Shown: piece after piece, positions 12,741-23,539 of the stretch
How positions within the stretch are numbered: position 1 is the stretch's first letter
Layout of the letters: the number at the start of each line of letters is the position of its first letter
From: Homarus americanus
Taxonomy: Eukaryota > Arthropoda > Malacostraca > Decapoda > Nephropidae
DNA length: 64,000 bases
Direction of reading: 5' to 3'
NCBI RefSeq assembly: GCF_018991925.1
Contig: NW_024725489.1
Span: forward strand, 8,503,318-8,567,317
Program-made: the position numbers and the translations under genes
The notes under the pieces: model-generated
Database searches by the model: none
Told to the model about the DNA's origin: nothing
The model's input: the letters and a program-made list of their open reading frames with translations, nothing else

Positions 12741-13060
12741 AGGGAGTCGTCGCCTAACTGTCCTCGCAGAGACCTCCGAGTACAGCCTCTCCATCACGGC
12801 CACCGCATTGGTGGAAGGATGATCGCGAATGTCTGTCACTATCCTAGCGTCGTCTGCTGCGCTGGTCAGTCTAGGCGCCTAGGCCGTCCTGATCTGGGTA
12901 GATCTGTTAAATTGCTAGACTCTTCAAACCGCTGTAACCCACGCCGCATTATCGATCTCGAGACTCCCTTCTGCCTTGCGATCTCGCTGACACATAACCC
13001 AGCGTTACGCATGCGGACGAATTGCCCTCTCTGGGAGATATCGTGGTGTTAGTCTCTCAT
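12741..13060 (-). pseudogene. Tc1/mariner-type transposase, N-terminal paired-like HTH fragment
   Basis: Translated from 13060 toward 12741, the frame holds a helix-turn-helix segment (SEIARQKGVSRSIMRR), the inter-domain motif DLPRSGRPRRL and, after a one-base shift, a second DNA-binding segment (IRDHPSTNAVAVMERLYSE, then VSARTVRRRL). This is the usual arrangement of the paired-like DNA-binding half of Tc1-family transposases, where GRPR is the AT-hook-like linker. There is an early stop a few codons after the ATG. The catalytic DDE half is absent. No terminal inverted repeat was found around it. Confidence 0.75.
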
Positions 13061-13149
13061 GGTTGTACTTAGAGGAATGACCAGACGGTTGCTGTATGAC
13101 TACGTCATAACCTCGGATAAGTTAAAGGTTGAGGTTATGTTATTTCCAA

Positions 13150-13588
13150 TAGAATATCCAACATATAAGGGTGGACTGCAGGACTTACACAGCACATGGC
13201 TCACTGCAGTACTCCTACAGCACACAACTCACAGCACGACTCCCATAGCACACTGCTCAAGGCAGTACTCCATCAGCCCACAGCAGGACTCCCACAGCAC
13301 AAGTCTCACTGCAGGACTTCCACAGCACATGGCTCACGGCAGTACTCCCACAGCACACAACTCAAGGCAGGACTCCCATAGCACACGGCTCACGGCAGTA
13401 CTCCCACAGCTCACAGTTCAAGGCAGGATTCCCACAGCACACGGTTCACGGCAGTGCTCCCACAAACACACACACACACACACACACACCCACAGCACAC
13501 ACAGCTCACGGCAGGACTCCACAACACACACAGTTCACGGCAGTACTCCCACAGCACACGGCTCATGGCAGTACTCCTACAGCACACG
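13150..13588. repeat. 28-bp minisatellite, left block
   Basis: Tandem copies with core CACGGCTCACGGCAGTACTC followed by CCACAGCA. Some copies have GGACTCC, ATTCC or AACTCA variants. A (CA)n run lies at about 13465-13490. The array stops abruptly at 13588, where the LTR element begins, and resumes at 22799 in the matching phase. Confidence 0.93.
13585..13588. other. Target-site duplication CACG, left copy
   Basis: Four bases at the boundary between minisatellite and LTR. They match 22799-22802 on the other side of the 9.2-kb insertion. Four to six bases is normal for Gypsy-type integrases. The repeat itself contains many CACG words, so the duplication alone is weak. The in-phase continuation of the repeat makes it convincing. 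Confidence 0.75.
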
Positions 13589-14143
13589 TGAACTAGGCCT
13601 ATGTCTATAGGCCTGAACGTTTATATTATATTGGGTTTTAGTAGAGAAACCCAATTGTTTGTTTCTCCTTTTATTGAGGAACTGCTATTGATACAATTCC
13701 AGAGTGTAACTCAACCGTAACTTTCACTGTAAATGAGTGTTAAGAGAAGGACGGAGGCTATGTAAATAGACCGGTTAATCACGTCCGACTTGTGTGAGGG
13801 ATTGGGTAGCAATTAATAAGTAGTGACCCGTCTAGGGAGAAAGGAATAGGCACGTCGTCCTCCATCGAGGGAAGACGGAACCATCCACGATGGCTCTCAA
13901 ATAACGTCTTCCTCTAGTCAAGGATATCAGACTACTGCCCGCTTTAGGTGGCCAGGGAGCCAGCTACTTAATGCCTTAACTCAGCATAATATGACGCAGC
14001 TTCATGTGGGCACACCTTATCACGTGCACTGAACATGTCACCTCACAGTTAATAAAAAGTTACAGGGGATAAATCAGTATATAAATCAAATGTAATTAAC
14101 CCATTTATATAATCCTTCTGTTTATGAAACAGGGGCCATTACA
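13589..14143 (-). repeat. Complete LTR (type 1) of the env-bearing Gypsy element
   Basis: 555 bp. On the element strand it reads TGTAATGGCC...CTAGTTCA, so it has TG...CA ends. It contains AATAAA-like CTCAATAAAAGGAG about 80 bp from its end, consistent with a polyadenylation signal. The first ~75 bp (plus 14069-14143) match 22722-22798 almost perfectly, including TTTATATAATCCTTCTGTTT. The block at about 13740-13930 also matches 16199-16380. No convincing polypurine tract lies next to its start. Confidence 0.78.
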
Positions 14144-14999
14144 TCGCTCGGTCACCTACCATCCGAGCTCCGCGAGGACTAAACTAAACTCGCAGCTAAA
14201 CATCCTATACATAAGCCTAACCATGTTACAAACATATGTGTAAACACTAAGCTAGGGACTCTGGAACCATAGGTTTGCCAACTACTGGGGTCCTAGATTT
14301 AAGTGTCTTACGGGCTAGTATCTAATGTACAATGGCAAAATTGGATGATTCTGACTTAAAACACAAACATTACTGCCAATATCAACACAGTGGAATCGTT
14401 AACCTGGGTAAGCAAATCCCGGAATAACATGGCAGAAATAATCTTCGCCTACTTCGTGTTTAAGAATGCTCCTTCTTAGCATTGTACAACTTTTGCTACT
14501 TCACGCTGAATGAATGAGTGTGTGGTGCATAAGACTCTTTCTACGAAACATTAATTTTTGCGGAGAGCAATGGTACCGAGTTGTGAAGGGTTCTACATGG
14601 TATGGCTGAAAATTTACAGTCTGTGATACTTTACTGTAGAACTATCATATTTATATTTTGAGAAGATGTGTCTATGACATCAATAAAATATGCAGTTCAA
14701 AAGTTATGAACATTCTTATCCACCCTGGGATAAAAAGAAAATGTCCACATTTTCTATGTCTAAGGTTTGAAAAATTATTCAGATACAAACCAAAGAAATA
14801 ACCTTGTCCACCCATTTACAGGAAATTGATAAAAAATATAGTTAAAATAATTAAAGTATCAATAACTGAACAGGTGAGAAATTGATACTGGAAATAATAT
14901 TACATCAGTATATAATAAAATAAGTGAGGCACTTATAACACATGATATAACCTACACGATGTCCTATCAGTGTGAAGTTATGTCGCGAACATGTAAATG

Positions 15000-15003
<4 letters not shown>
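14144..15003. other. Non-coding segment inside the insertion
   Basis: AT-rich DNA between the type-1 LTR and the (TA)n array. I see no coding motif. It may be old sequence carried between LTR insertions, or the degraded 3' part of the element. Confidence 0.4.

Positions 15004-15086
<83 letters not shown>
15004..15086. repeat. (TA)n microsatellite
   Basis: About 40 TA dinucleotides with one TG interruption near 15072. Similar arrays occur at 63500-63600 and 63767-63848. Confidence 0.97.
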
Positions 15087-15203
15087 TTAATGTATGCCTA
15101 AATACTACCTATTCCTTGTAGGCTTGATTGAAGAATCCTTTCTAGAATTTCTTGAAAATGTGAAATTGTTGCAGCAATCCCGTAGACTTGCGGTGTCACT
15201 CAC

Positions 15204-15388
15204 GGGAGACACAGCTGGTGCTGAGGCCGGTAACTGGGTCAATGTCCACGAAAATACTGAGTACAGCAAACTGCCGCTCCCTGTCAGTGAACTCAAGGAC
15301 TCTGGGGTTCACTGGGTGCACTAGTGCATCCACCACACCATACCTCAGAATGCCGAGACCATCTCTCGTGATCGGAGATGTGTCATCA
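15204..15388 (-). CDS. Candidate orphan exon, unknown protein
   Basis: On the minus strand a C-rich tract ending CCTCCCTAG precedes an open stretch of 61 codons that stops exactly at a GTGAGT donor-like sequence (plus 15198-15203). The translated text looks protein-like (for example RVLEFTDRERQFAVLS and VDIDPVTGL), with no stop and mixed hydrophobicity. I do not recognise the family. The intron phases would be 2 upstream and 1 downstream. It lies inside the LTR-bounded 9.2-kb insertion, so it could be a captured host exon, part of an older host segment between two LTR insertions, or chance. Confidence 0.25.
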
Positions 15389-15910
15389 CTAGGGAGGGGT
15401 GCTGGGGTGCTGGTAACTGGGGGTTACTCACGCCATACGAAAGAATTTTGTTGACAGGGTGTTGATTGATGAGTAGTCACAACTGCAGTCATGTCCTGTC
15501 ACACCCTGGGCAGTGAACGAATCATTTGCAGAAACTAATGTTCACTTCAGCTCACAGGATTGTTGTCATAATTCAGCAACTATCAATAACTCAGTATTGG
15601 TTATCGATTAAAAAAAAAGATTTTGCAAAACATCTTTGGATGACAAAACGCAAATCACTCAACGTATAACGTCTCACTACGGGATATTATTATTATACAC
15701 TTTGGGAGAATATATCACGACATTGTTTTTTGTTTTTTCTGGTTTTGTAAAACACCTATGACTTGTTATGTAGAATGTGTATATAGACCGGAATGTTGTT
15801 ACCCGTTACTGATTTCTTTGATCATTGTAACAGATGTAACAGCAGTATAATGGTTTCTTTGTAGATCCGTTGCCACGTACATAGCAATTCTTCTTCCTTG
15901 TAGTAGTAAA
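15389..15910. other. Non-coding AT-rich segment
   Basis: Between the candidate exon and the LTR-like block. Nothing recognisable beyond short T-rich runs. Confidence 0.4.
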
Positions 15911-16451
15911 TGTAACACACATAATATCTTTGATTGCTATTTCATATTCTCGTTTATGTTCCATATATGGGTTCTTCTTGACCAGTATGCCACAGTAATG
16001 GGGAGAACCATCTCTACCTTCACCAACTGTGTATATGGTGAGATGGCTGTTAGTGTGATATAACAGTTACTTGTGAAACTGTCATATATGTAACAACCAT
16101 CCTGGGTTGTCATCACTTGTAACAATCACTTGAGAAGCTATTTCGGATACACATCCAAGGTGGGTATTGCCGTAAGTTCATCTCACTCTCTATGGACGTT
16201 AAGGAAGGATGGAGGCTATGTAAATAGCTCTGCTAAGTACATCCTGACGATAGGATAATTGAGTGAGGGTGAGTAGTGACCCATCAAGGGAGAATGGTAA
16301 TATATCCGCCATCCTCCCTCGAGGGAAGACGGAACCATTCACGATGGCTCTTAACAACGCCTTCTTCTCTTGAGTGCTAACGAACTACTCAATTATAATC
16401 TTCTCACTACAGAATATATCACTACACTCGCATAATTCATGTAACACGTAT
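15911..16451 (-). repeat. Second LTR-like sequence (type 2), related to the type-1 LTR
   Basis: Plus-strand ends are TGTAACAC (15911) and CATGTAACA (16451), an inverted TGTTACA terminus typical of Gypsy LTRs, giving 541 bp. The middle (16199-16380) aligns with 13740-13930 over about 190 bp, sharing GGAGGCTATGTAAATAG, AGTGACCC, GAGGGAAGACGGAACCAT and ACGATGGCTCT. It sits directly downstream of the env remnant and may be the original 3' LTR of the gag-pol-env copy, or a solo LTR of a sister family. The exact ends are inferred from the terminal words only. Confidence 0.5.
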
Positions 16452-16499
16452 GTACTAGTTTCAAAAGTTCGAAACTATCGCTGCCACCTATGTACCAGG

Positions 16500-17499
16500 C
16501 CTATCCAGAGCATACAGTGTGTCGTTTACAAACCAAGGGAAGGGTTCTAAATGCCATGCATTAAACTTATGCTGCCTTAGCATAGGTATGTGGATAAGTA
16601 TAGCATTGTGCGTGACAGTCGACTCCAACAGAGGGTAATAGTATTCCACCTCATGATCAATAAAAATTAGGAGTTAAGTGATACGTCAACTTGGCAAATT
16701 GTAGTGCATCAAGAAGAGTCTTCACAGGCACAAGCTTTGCGTCCACACGCCAGAACCCTGCATCTACTATGCTGTCGGTTAGTTCAGTTTTATTAGTAAT
16801 GATATCCTGAACTGAATCTTCCACAGCTTGCAAATATTCAGACAAATAAAGGAGCCACTCTAACGTATGGACTGAAATCTGTAACTTATATACAGCCGTC
16901 GATGTATGGTTAGACTCCGATATCATCGTATTAACCTTTGATTCTAAAGCGGTAATTGCATGGAATGTCCGAGATATAATACGATTCTGCTTAGATACAG
17001 CTTGATCAACAATGTTTATGCGGTCCCCTAACTTAGCTACATCGTCGGCAGTCGCTGTGCCAAACAGAGTGCTTTGGATAAGACCCACAAAATTAAACAA
17101 ACCCCGCTTTCGTCGCGTTTGAGAACGCACTTCCTTTGCAAGATCGTCCTCAGACACCGGTATCCTTTTTCCGACAGCAACAAGAAGCTTGTGAAGGGTC
17201 CTGAGACGAAGCAGCTGAAGCTCAATAGTTTGTGCAACCATTGTCGATACATTAGGAGCTGAACGGAGATCATCTAGGACTGTCAATGCTGTCTGTAGTT
17301 GTGAATCGACGGTTTCCATCTGACGAGGAAGCTTGAGCAGTTCATGCAACTCATACTTGATGTTCACCACGTCCTCTACTATGAGAACGCGTCCAAGGGG
17401 TGCAACTAGCGCACCAGGCTTGAGGACTGATGTGGACATGTCTGTCAACACAACGGTGCCACAACACAGTAGGAGCAACACATTGATGATCCAAGCCAT
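16500..17499 (-). pseudogene. F-type envelope-like ORF of the Gypsy element (broken)
   Basis: The 280-codon frame starts at 17499 with a signal-peptide-like hydrophobic N-terminus (residues 1-19). A tetrabasic RRKR furin-type site lies at residues 129-132. It is followed at once by a glycine/phenylalanine-rich hydrophobic segment that resembles the fusion-peptide region of baculovirus F and errantivirus Env proteins. The rest has heptad-rich helices and Asn-x-Ser/Thr sites. F-like proteins are normally roughly twice this length with a C-terminal membrane anchor. Here the frame stops at 16657; similarity appears to go on in another frame to about 16510 and then ends before any anchor. It is therefore truncated and not functional as it stands. 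Confidence 0.78.
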
Positions 17500-17531
17500 T
17501 CTGTAAGAAATTCATTTGTTTTAATATCTGC

Positions 17532-18452
17532 TTAAGAACGAAGCTTCATACAATATTCATTATGCACAGTCTGCTTCTGTACTGTCTGCAAAGAAGTGTC
17601 TATAACATCATTACCATCTGTGGGTAGTAAATGTTCATGGGCCTTCTTAAGACGATCCGCATGCACGACATCTGCGATCTGTGCATTAGGCTTCCAAATT
17701 TTAAATTTGTTGCCCGCTTCTTTGGTGATAATGAGGAATGGACCCGAAAACTTAGCTGAAAGCTTGGAGTTCCTTTCAGGTTCTCTCACTATAACAGCAT
17801 CGCATATCTCCAACACGACAGGTTTAGCTAGTTTATGTTGCTTGACCATCATTTCAGCGCGTGACGCCGCTAAATGTGTTCGTACTTGGCTATTAATATC
17901 CATAAACACACGGATTTGTTTAGCCGCGAAATGATCCACATTATAAACAGGGCTTGGCATGTCTGTAAGTACATCATAAGGCAGACGCTTGTCTATACCA
18001 TAGACAATGTAGTAGGGTGATTTGCCCGTAGAGCTATTAATTGACCCATTAATAGACGCTGCAACGTGCGGTAACCAATCTTCCCATGTGTATTGCAAAT
18101 CACACACAATCGGGCGAAGTATCTCCAGGATCTTGCGGTTGGCTCTCTCAGCAAGGCCATTAGCCTGTGGATGATAGGTTGTCACAAAACTTTGCTATAT
18201 TCCATATTGAGCACATATTTGCGTTACTAGCCGATTTTTGAACTCTGTCCCATTGTCTGAGAGAAGAACCTTAGGCGTAGTATATGGACATATGAGATTC
18301 ATCACTAAGGCATAGGCCACAGACTCGGCTGTTTTATCCTTCAGTGGGACTAAAACCACAAATCTAGAAAAATGATCCACACACACACTAGGACGTACGA
18401 GGATCCCTGAGGATTCCTCGGAAGTTGTAACAAGTCTTAGCGACTGTATCAA
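17532..18452 (-). pseudogene. Gypsy integrase core and C-terminus
   Basis: The two frames 18195-18452 and 17532-18185 are separated by a single in-frame TAG at about 18193. The catalytic triad is visible: Asp in CVDHFSRF, Asp in LSDNGTEF, and Glu in NGLAERANRK. A C-terminal domain with a GPF-type motif (KFSGPFLIITKEAGNKFKIW) follows, as usual for Ty3/Gypsy integrases. The enzyme would insert element cDNA into host DNA. The frame ends 32 bases before the env-like ORF start, so env would have to be expressed from a spliced RNA, as in errantiviruses. Only the one stop interrupts this module. Confidence 0.88.
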
Positions 18453-18476
18453 ACGGACGGTCTGGTGTAGGACATT

Positions 18477-18722
18477 TTAGAGTAGGTGCCGGTGACCCTT
18501 ATGCTGAGCACATGACGAACCCTTCGCAATGTGCAATTCTATATCTTTCTTCATTGTGTTCCAGAAATATTTCTTTCTTATTTCCGCCAAGTACTTATCA
18601 CGTCCTTGGTGACCTGCCTGAGGATCATCGTGGAACAACGTTATAATCGTTTCACACAACGAGTCAGGTACGACTATTTGAGTAACAATACCCTCGGACT
18701 TCTTTTTCGATCGATGGAGCAT
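18477..18722 (-). pseudogene. Gypsy integrase N-terminal zinc-binding (HHCC) domain
   Basis: An 81-codon frame with His31 and His38 (FHDDPQAGHQG) and a Cys at 71. The partner cysteine expected three residues earlier is Gly, so the zinc site is damaged. It lies between RNase H and the integrase core in the correct order. Short stops and shifts separate it from both neighbours. Confidence 0.8.
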
Positions 18723-19763
18723 GTTATGCCGTAATTCAAACTTAGTGGAAGAAGTAATTTGGGGAGTTTAATATTCTCTCCCGATTCTAAAGCAAAAATG
18801 ACTGCTGACCAAAACGGGTCGCGTCGTTGCTCATCCTCCAGTTGTGAAAGAGTGAACGTTGATACAGGCATCACTGGTGCTATATTTCTAGACAAAGCGT
18901 CTGCGACAACATTCGCCCTTCCCGGTAAATACTTAAACTCGGCGTCAAATTCAATTGTCAGATACCAGCGTGCTAATCTGCCCGATAGATTTCTGCCATG
19001 GAACAGTTCTGTTACTGCCGCATGATCCGTAAACAGTTATTTTATAAGCAAAAACAATGTCTTTAAACTTCTTCAGTGCCCACGCAACAGCTAACGTCTC
19101 CAAAATCGTTACTGAATAACGTGTTTCAGCATCATTAAGTTTACGACTTGCAAACGCTACCGCTCGAAACTTTCCTCTCGAATCCTCTTGCATGAGTACA
19201 GCTCCGATTCCTTGTCCAGAAGCGTCAGTACACAGAGTGAAAGCTTGCGTGTAATCAGGGAATGCAAGAACAGGGGCATTGGTAAGTGCTATCTTCAATG
19301 CCGCAAAGCTATTTTCGTGTTCAGCATCCCACGCAAACATTGCATCTTTCTTCAGCAACCTTGTTAAGGGTGATGCCAATGTTGCATAGTTCTTAATAAA
19401 AGAGCGGTAATATCCTGATAAACCAAGAAAACTACGCACTTGATCAACAGATGTAGGACGTGGGAACTAATATACAGCTTTAACTTTATCATCAACTGTA
19501 TGAATGCCGTCACCGTCAACTGCATGACCAAGGAAATGGATTCTGGATTTTGAAAACTCACACTTCGAAAGTTTAATCTTAAGACCTGCTGTGGAAAGTT
19601 TTTCTAACACTTCACGCAGTTTAATCCGATGGGTATCTACATCCTTACTGACTACTATTAGATCATCCAAATAAGCACAGACTGTGGTTCCCATCAATCC
19701 GGCAAACAGGGTGTTGATCATTCTTTGAAATGTCAGTGCGGCATTCCTGAGACCAAAAGGCAT
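18674..19763 (-). pseudogene. Gypsy reverse transcriptase C-terminal half and RNase H
   Basis: The 19467-19763 frame begins MPFGLRNA and carries the active site YLDD at residues 31-34 plus the FLGH thumb motif. The 18951-19439 frame continues with SFLGLSGYYRSFIKNYA and the RNase H start FTLCTDASGQGIGAVLMQED, then AVAWALKKFKD. The 18674-18895 frame holds the RNase H to integrase linker. The breaks at about 19450 and 18940 are frameshifts or stops. Catalytic residues of RT and the first RNase H Asp are kept, which suggests a fairly young copy. Confidence 0.88.
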
Positions 19764-21190
19764 ACGTAGAAACTCGAAGTGGCCCAGATGCTAAATGCCG
19801 TAACCTCTCGGGATTTCTCATCGAGAGGTATCTGCCAATACCCGCTAAGCAAATCTAAGTTGCTAAACACAGCATTATCCTTGCCTAAGGACTGCAATAT
19901 ATCACTCATGACAGGCGTAGGGTACCTATCTGGGATCGTACATTCATTGACGCGCCTGAAATCAATAACAGGTCGCCAACCACCATCCTTTTTCGGGACG
20001 AGGAATAAAGGGCTATTAAAAGGGGACTTAGAATGTGTAATGACATTCTCATCTAACATATCTCTTACCATACCCTGAACTACAGCGCGCTGGGTATGTG
20101 GTAGTCGGTAAGCTGGTACATAGATAGGATTTCTGCCCTCCTTTAATGATATATGATGGGACGTTAAATCTGTCTGTGCTAGCTGTTCCCCTGGCAAGGC
20201 TACAATGGTTCTGTAGTCAGCAAGCAGCTCTAAGAGTCGTGTCTTGCCCTGAGGATGATCAATCACATTAACATGTGGCGCTATTTGATCTATCCTCTCC
20301 TGCCTAGTCTGTTGGGATTGAGAAACAATACTACCAACTGGGAACAGCGTAGGGTGTAATTCAACATTGTTGTGATATACTAGAAAATCACACAAATAAC
20401 ATCCTTCCTTCAATATCCTCGGAGCGCCTGTTCTATTTAGAACTAGAACGTCTGTCAAACCACCAGGTCTAATCGTGCACAACGTCGATTTGCACGACAA
20501 ACCATTTACCTTGTACGTTTCCGGGAGATATACTACATCAGTCCCCGTATACACGTCAGGTAATTCCACAGTGGCCTTGGTGAATTCCTCATTCTGATAT
20601 TGGAGAGTACTTTTCAATACTGCAGGTACAATCTTCCAACTCTTGCTGCTATAATCACTCTGGGAAAGTGAGTGTGTGAGGTCTGGGGCTCGCTTCGACA
20701 CATTATCCGCCTTCCTCCGTATGGGAATGGTGGACAATACTTTCGACGTTGCGGAGAGCAATGATGCAGAATGACGCATAGCGTTGTAGGAAACACCCTT
20801 ACAGGTAATAGCATTATTACGCGGACGGACATCTATATAATTCGTTCTGAGTGTTGGGAGACCAATCAATCCGTCAGCTGGCAAATTAAATTGCTGGACA
20901 ACATAAAAGTCTGCATAGAAGGGAGTACCACGTCTTGAAAATCTTAGCGGTAAGATCACCTTCCTGCAATACTCGGCGTCAGGAGGTCTCCATAAGAAAT
21001 CTCGGTGAGGGAATCTACGTTTTAAGTCCTGAAAGGATGTCAAAGCTAAAACATTTGCGCATGCACCCGTATCAATATCCAGAGCCAATCTGATATCTCC
21101 AACTTTCACCGGTACGGACAACGCTTCCACTTTTCTGAGCGCCGCTACTAATGAGGATGCCACAGAAGGGTTGTTGGAAGTAGGCACCAA
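19733..21190 (-). pseudogene. Gypsy aspartic protease and reverse transcriptase N-terminal half
   Basis: A 485-codon frame. The protease active site DTG is at residues 40-42 (LDIDTGACANVL). A spacer of about 250 residues follows, then RT: the fingers motif SPFNSPLFLVPKKDGGWRPV and the first catalytic Asp in FSNLDLLSGYWQIPL. Near codon 465 the frame shifts: the residues after TAFS do not match the family, and the expected continuation is the frame starting at 19763. One indel therefore splits RT. A start upstream of 21190 in the gag-pol overlap is possible. Confidence 0.88.
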
Positions 21191-21239
21191 TGTACCAATC
21201 CTTCCTCGTTTTTTGACAGGTGCAATCCTTCCCCCGACT

Positions 21240-22628
21240 TTTTATCCTGGTAACGACGCGCTTTACGCTGCTGTGTTACCGGGGGACTTCAGAGTCCAAG
21301 CCTTTATCATAATGTGTTGCGAGATGCTGATCGATGGAATCTACACCACGATCCGGATGTCTGGCCAGGTGGAGACGTAGTCTTGACCGCCTCCGTGTAC
21401 GTCCGTGGCGCTCCCTGCTTCTGCAAAGCGCCTGTTGGGGGATGGGTTCTCCCTGGAACTCGAACACCACCACCCTGGAGCTGGTAACAATCATCAATTG
21501 TATGACCCCTCTTATTACAATGGGTACACCTCAAATTCCGTCGATGCTTGTAACCCTGGTGTGATCGGAGCCAACGGTTGCATTTGCTGTACCGGGGAAG
21601 GCGCCGTAGTCTGTGAACTACGTGCTGTCAGAGGTCCAGTCGTCTTCGGTGCCAGATTGTTAGCATAATCCACACTAACAGTAGATGGAACAAATTCCAC
21701 TTCCTGGGCTCGACCATAGATGGGTCGGCGAGCCGCCAGCAAAAAACTAACCAACTATCAAAGTTTCCACGTTTTCTGCGGACATCTTACCATCGTTGTC
21801 GTACCACTGCGATCCGCAGAAGGTTGCTTCCATGTCCTGGCTGACCTCTCCAGCAATAGAGACAGTCCCCATCGGGGATTCCGCGTGAACCACCGGTGCC
21901 AAACAATCAAGCCAGCGAAAGATCCATTGAAGCTTGCCCAAGTGGGACCCGAACTCGAAAATACCAATCAGAGCCCACTTACACTTCTCATAATCGGGGT
22001 CCGCCAGTCCATACGCATTCAGGTGCGTACTCGCTCAGGAATTATGCGGGATATGGGAACGAACGAACGCTTTCTTATCATAATCATTCGTAATTTGCGC
22101 ATCGTATCCTCGTATGCTCGGATGAATTGCGTTATTCTGCAATCATCCTGACCTGTGAAATCATGTACCTGATCATCACGTGGTATCACGTGAAACACAT
22201 TCGCGGGGTAAGTCGACATTATCAGCGTTAGAAGCAGCCATATTAGCGTTAGAAGCAGCCATATTAGCGTTAGAAGCAGCCATTCCACTAAGCTTACTCC
22301 TAACTGAAGGCTCAGTCAATGGGCGAGGTAATGTGAAGTTATCTGACACACTGTAACCCGGAAGAGGAGTAGGAACAACCTGTGTATGATCAGGCGAGGT
22401 ACTATACTGATTACCAGATCGTAGGGTTCGACGGTTTAAATTGTCAAATGACTTCTCTATAATATCCTCACTACTCTTCACAGAATCGTCTAACTGTGCT
22501 TCGGGCTTATCCCCTAATGTAACCTCTGCAGTAGAAACGTGAAGTTTATCATCTACACATGAATCGTCAATAAAACGCTCCGCCAAATCAGTAATGTCCT
22601 AAGACGATGACTTTGAAAATTTATCCAT
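21240..22628 (-). pseudogene. Gypsy gag with zinc knuckle, several breaks
   Basis: The first ATG is at 22628, followed after nine codons by a stop. The 22176-22586 frame then runs on with an acidic, Ser/Thr-rich N-terminus. It ends in a perfect 7-residue repeat, MAASNAN three times, made by a 21-bp DNA tandem at about 22223-22290. Near the C-terminus (21307-21534) is a CCHC knuckle CTHCNKRGHTIDDC (C-x2-C-x4-H-x4-C), followed by a second Cys/His cluster starting WCRFHRS. Gag packages element RNA. The middle part (21600-22170) is broken in several places. Confidence 0.75.
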
Positions 22629-22721
22629 GAAGCGTCTATTGGGTCACACATTGAATTACATAAAGAACAATACACTTGCCTCTCATTTACAGGAACTGGT
22701 ATTAATTACTGAAAAATATAT

Positions 22722-22798
22722 GAAGTCAGTACGTATTAAATCAAATGTAATTAACCTATTTATATAATCCTTCTGTTTATGAAACAGGGGCCATTACA
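22722..22798 (-). repeat. 5' LTR remnant of the env-bearing Gypsy element
   Basis: Matches plus 14069-14143 with one or two differences from AAATCAAATGTAATTAACC to the GGCCATTACA end, then decays. Only the first ~75 bp of the 555-bp LTR remain, because the gag ATG lies only 94 bases further on. A deletion of the rest of the LTR and the primer-binding site is the simplest explanation. Confidence 0.72.
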
Positions 22799-23060
22799 CA
22801 CGGCTCACGGCAGGATTCCCACAGCACATGGCTCACGGCAGTACTCTCACAGCACACACACAGAGCTCACGGCAGGACTCCCACAACACACACAGCTCAC
22901 AGCAGGACTCCACAGCACACACAGCTCACGGCAGTACTCCTACAGCACACGGCTCACGGCAGGATTCCCACAGCACACGGCTCACGGCAGTACTCACACA
23001 GCACACACACACAGCTCACGGCAGGACTCCCATAGCAAGCAAGCACACAGGACACGGCAG
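22799..23060. repeat. 28-bp minisatellite, right block
   Basis: Same unit as 13150-13588. It begins with CACG (22799-22802), the second copy of the target duplication, and continues CGGCTCACGGCAGG in phase with the left block. Variants with CACACACAGCTC insertions are frequent. It fades at about 23060. Confidence 0.93.
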
Positions 23061-23539
23061 CAAGTGTTGACCGGGCCAGGCAGGAGTCCGACTCCCAGGG
23101 TGATGGTTCGCGGCTGATAGCTCACCTCCGTCGCACCACCTCGTAGTCCCGTCTCATTGGCCAGTCCTGTTATGACGCACTCTGACGTTGATTGACGTCA
23201 GTAATGGCTACTTGAACCAGCCAACGATTCCTTAGCCAGTTGGTCAATAGTCAGCATGACATTCGCCTCTGCTAAATAGATTTTTCTTTAGGAAACGGAA
23301 ATTTCTCAATTCTATGGCCCTATTTTCGACGTTGGTTCATTTACTGATTATCTGTATCCTTTACCATTAGTCAAGAAAGTTGATCAGCTCCGACATTTGC
23401 CCTTCCTCTGATATAGCGAATCGTGAAATTGAATTGTTGGAGGTATAACGCCCACCATGTTAATCTTGCATTTGAGTTTCTAGAGGTGCGGAGGCTTGTT
23501 AAGGGCAAGTGATTTGTTTCTCAGGAAAATTTTCCACCA
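23061..23539. other. Spacer, no gene seen
   Basis: Unique sequence between the minisatellite and the end of the next retroelement. It may contain that element's decayed 3' part or LTR, but no LTR partner was found upstream of 26330. Confidence 0.4.

Larger units (their letters stand above)
13589..22798 (-). mobile_element. Ty3/Gypsy-type retroelement with env-like ORF, inserted in a minisatellite
   Basis: A 9.2-kb insertion. Minus-strand order is gag (22628-21240), protease-RT-RNase H-integrase (21190-17532), then an F-type env-like ORF (17499-16657). That is the errantivirus-like plan. Plus-strand termini are TGAACTAGG at 13589 and GGCCATTACA at 22798, and both flanks carry CACG (13585-13588 and 22799-22802). 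Removing the insertion and one CACG rejoins the 28-bp minisatellite in phase. A complete LTR is present only at the 13589 end. At the 22798 end only about 75 bp of LTR remain before the gag leader, so R-U5 and the primer site are missing. A second LTR-like sequence (15911-16451) lies just past env. Every ORF has stops or frameshifts. Confidence 0.82.
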
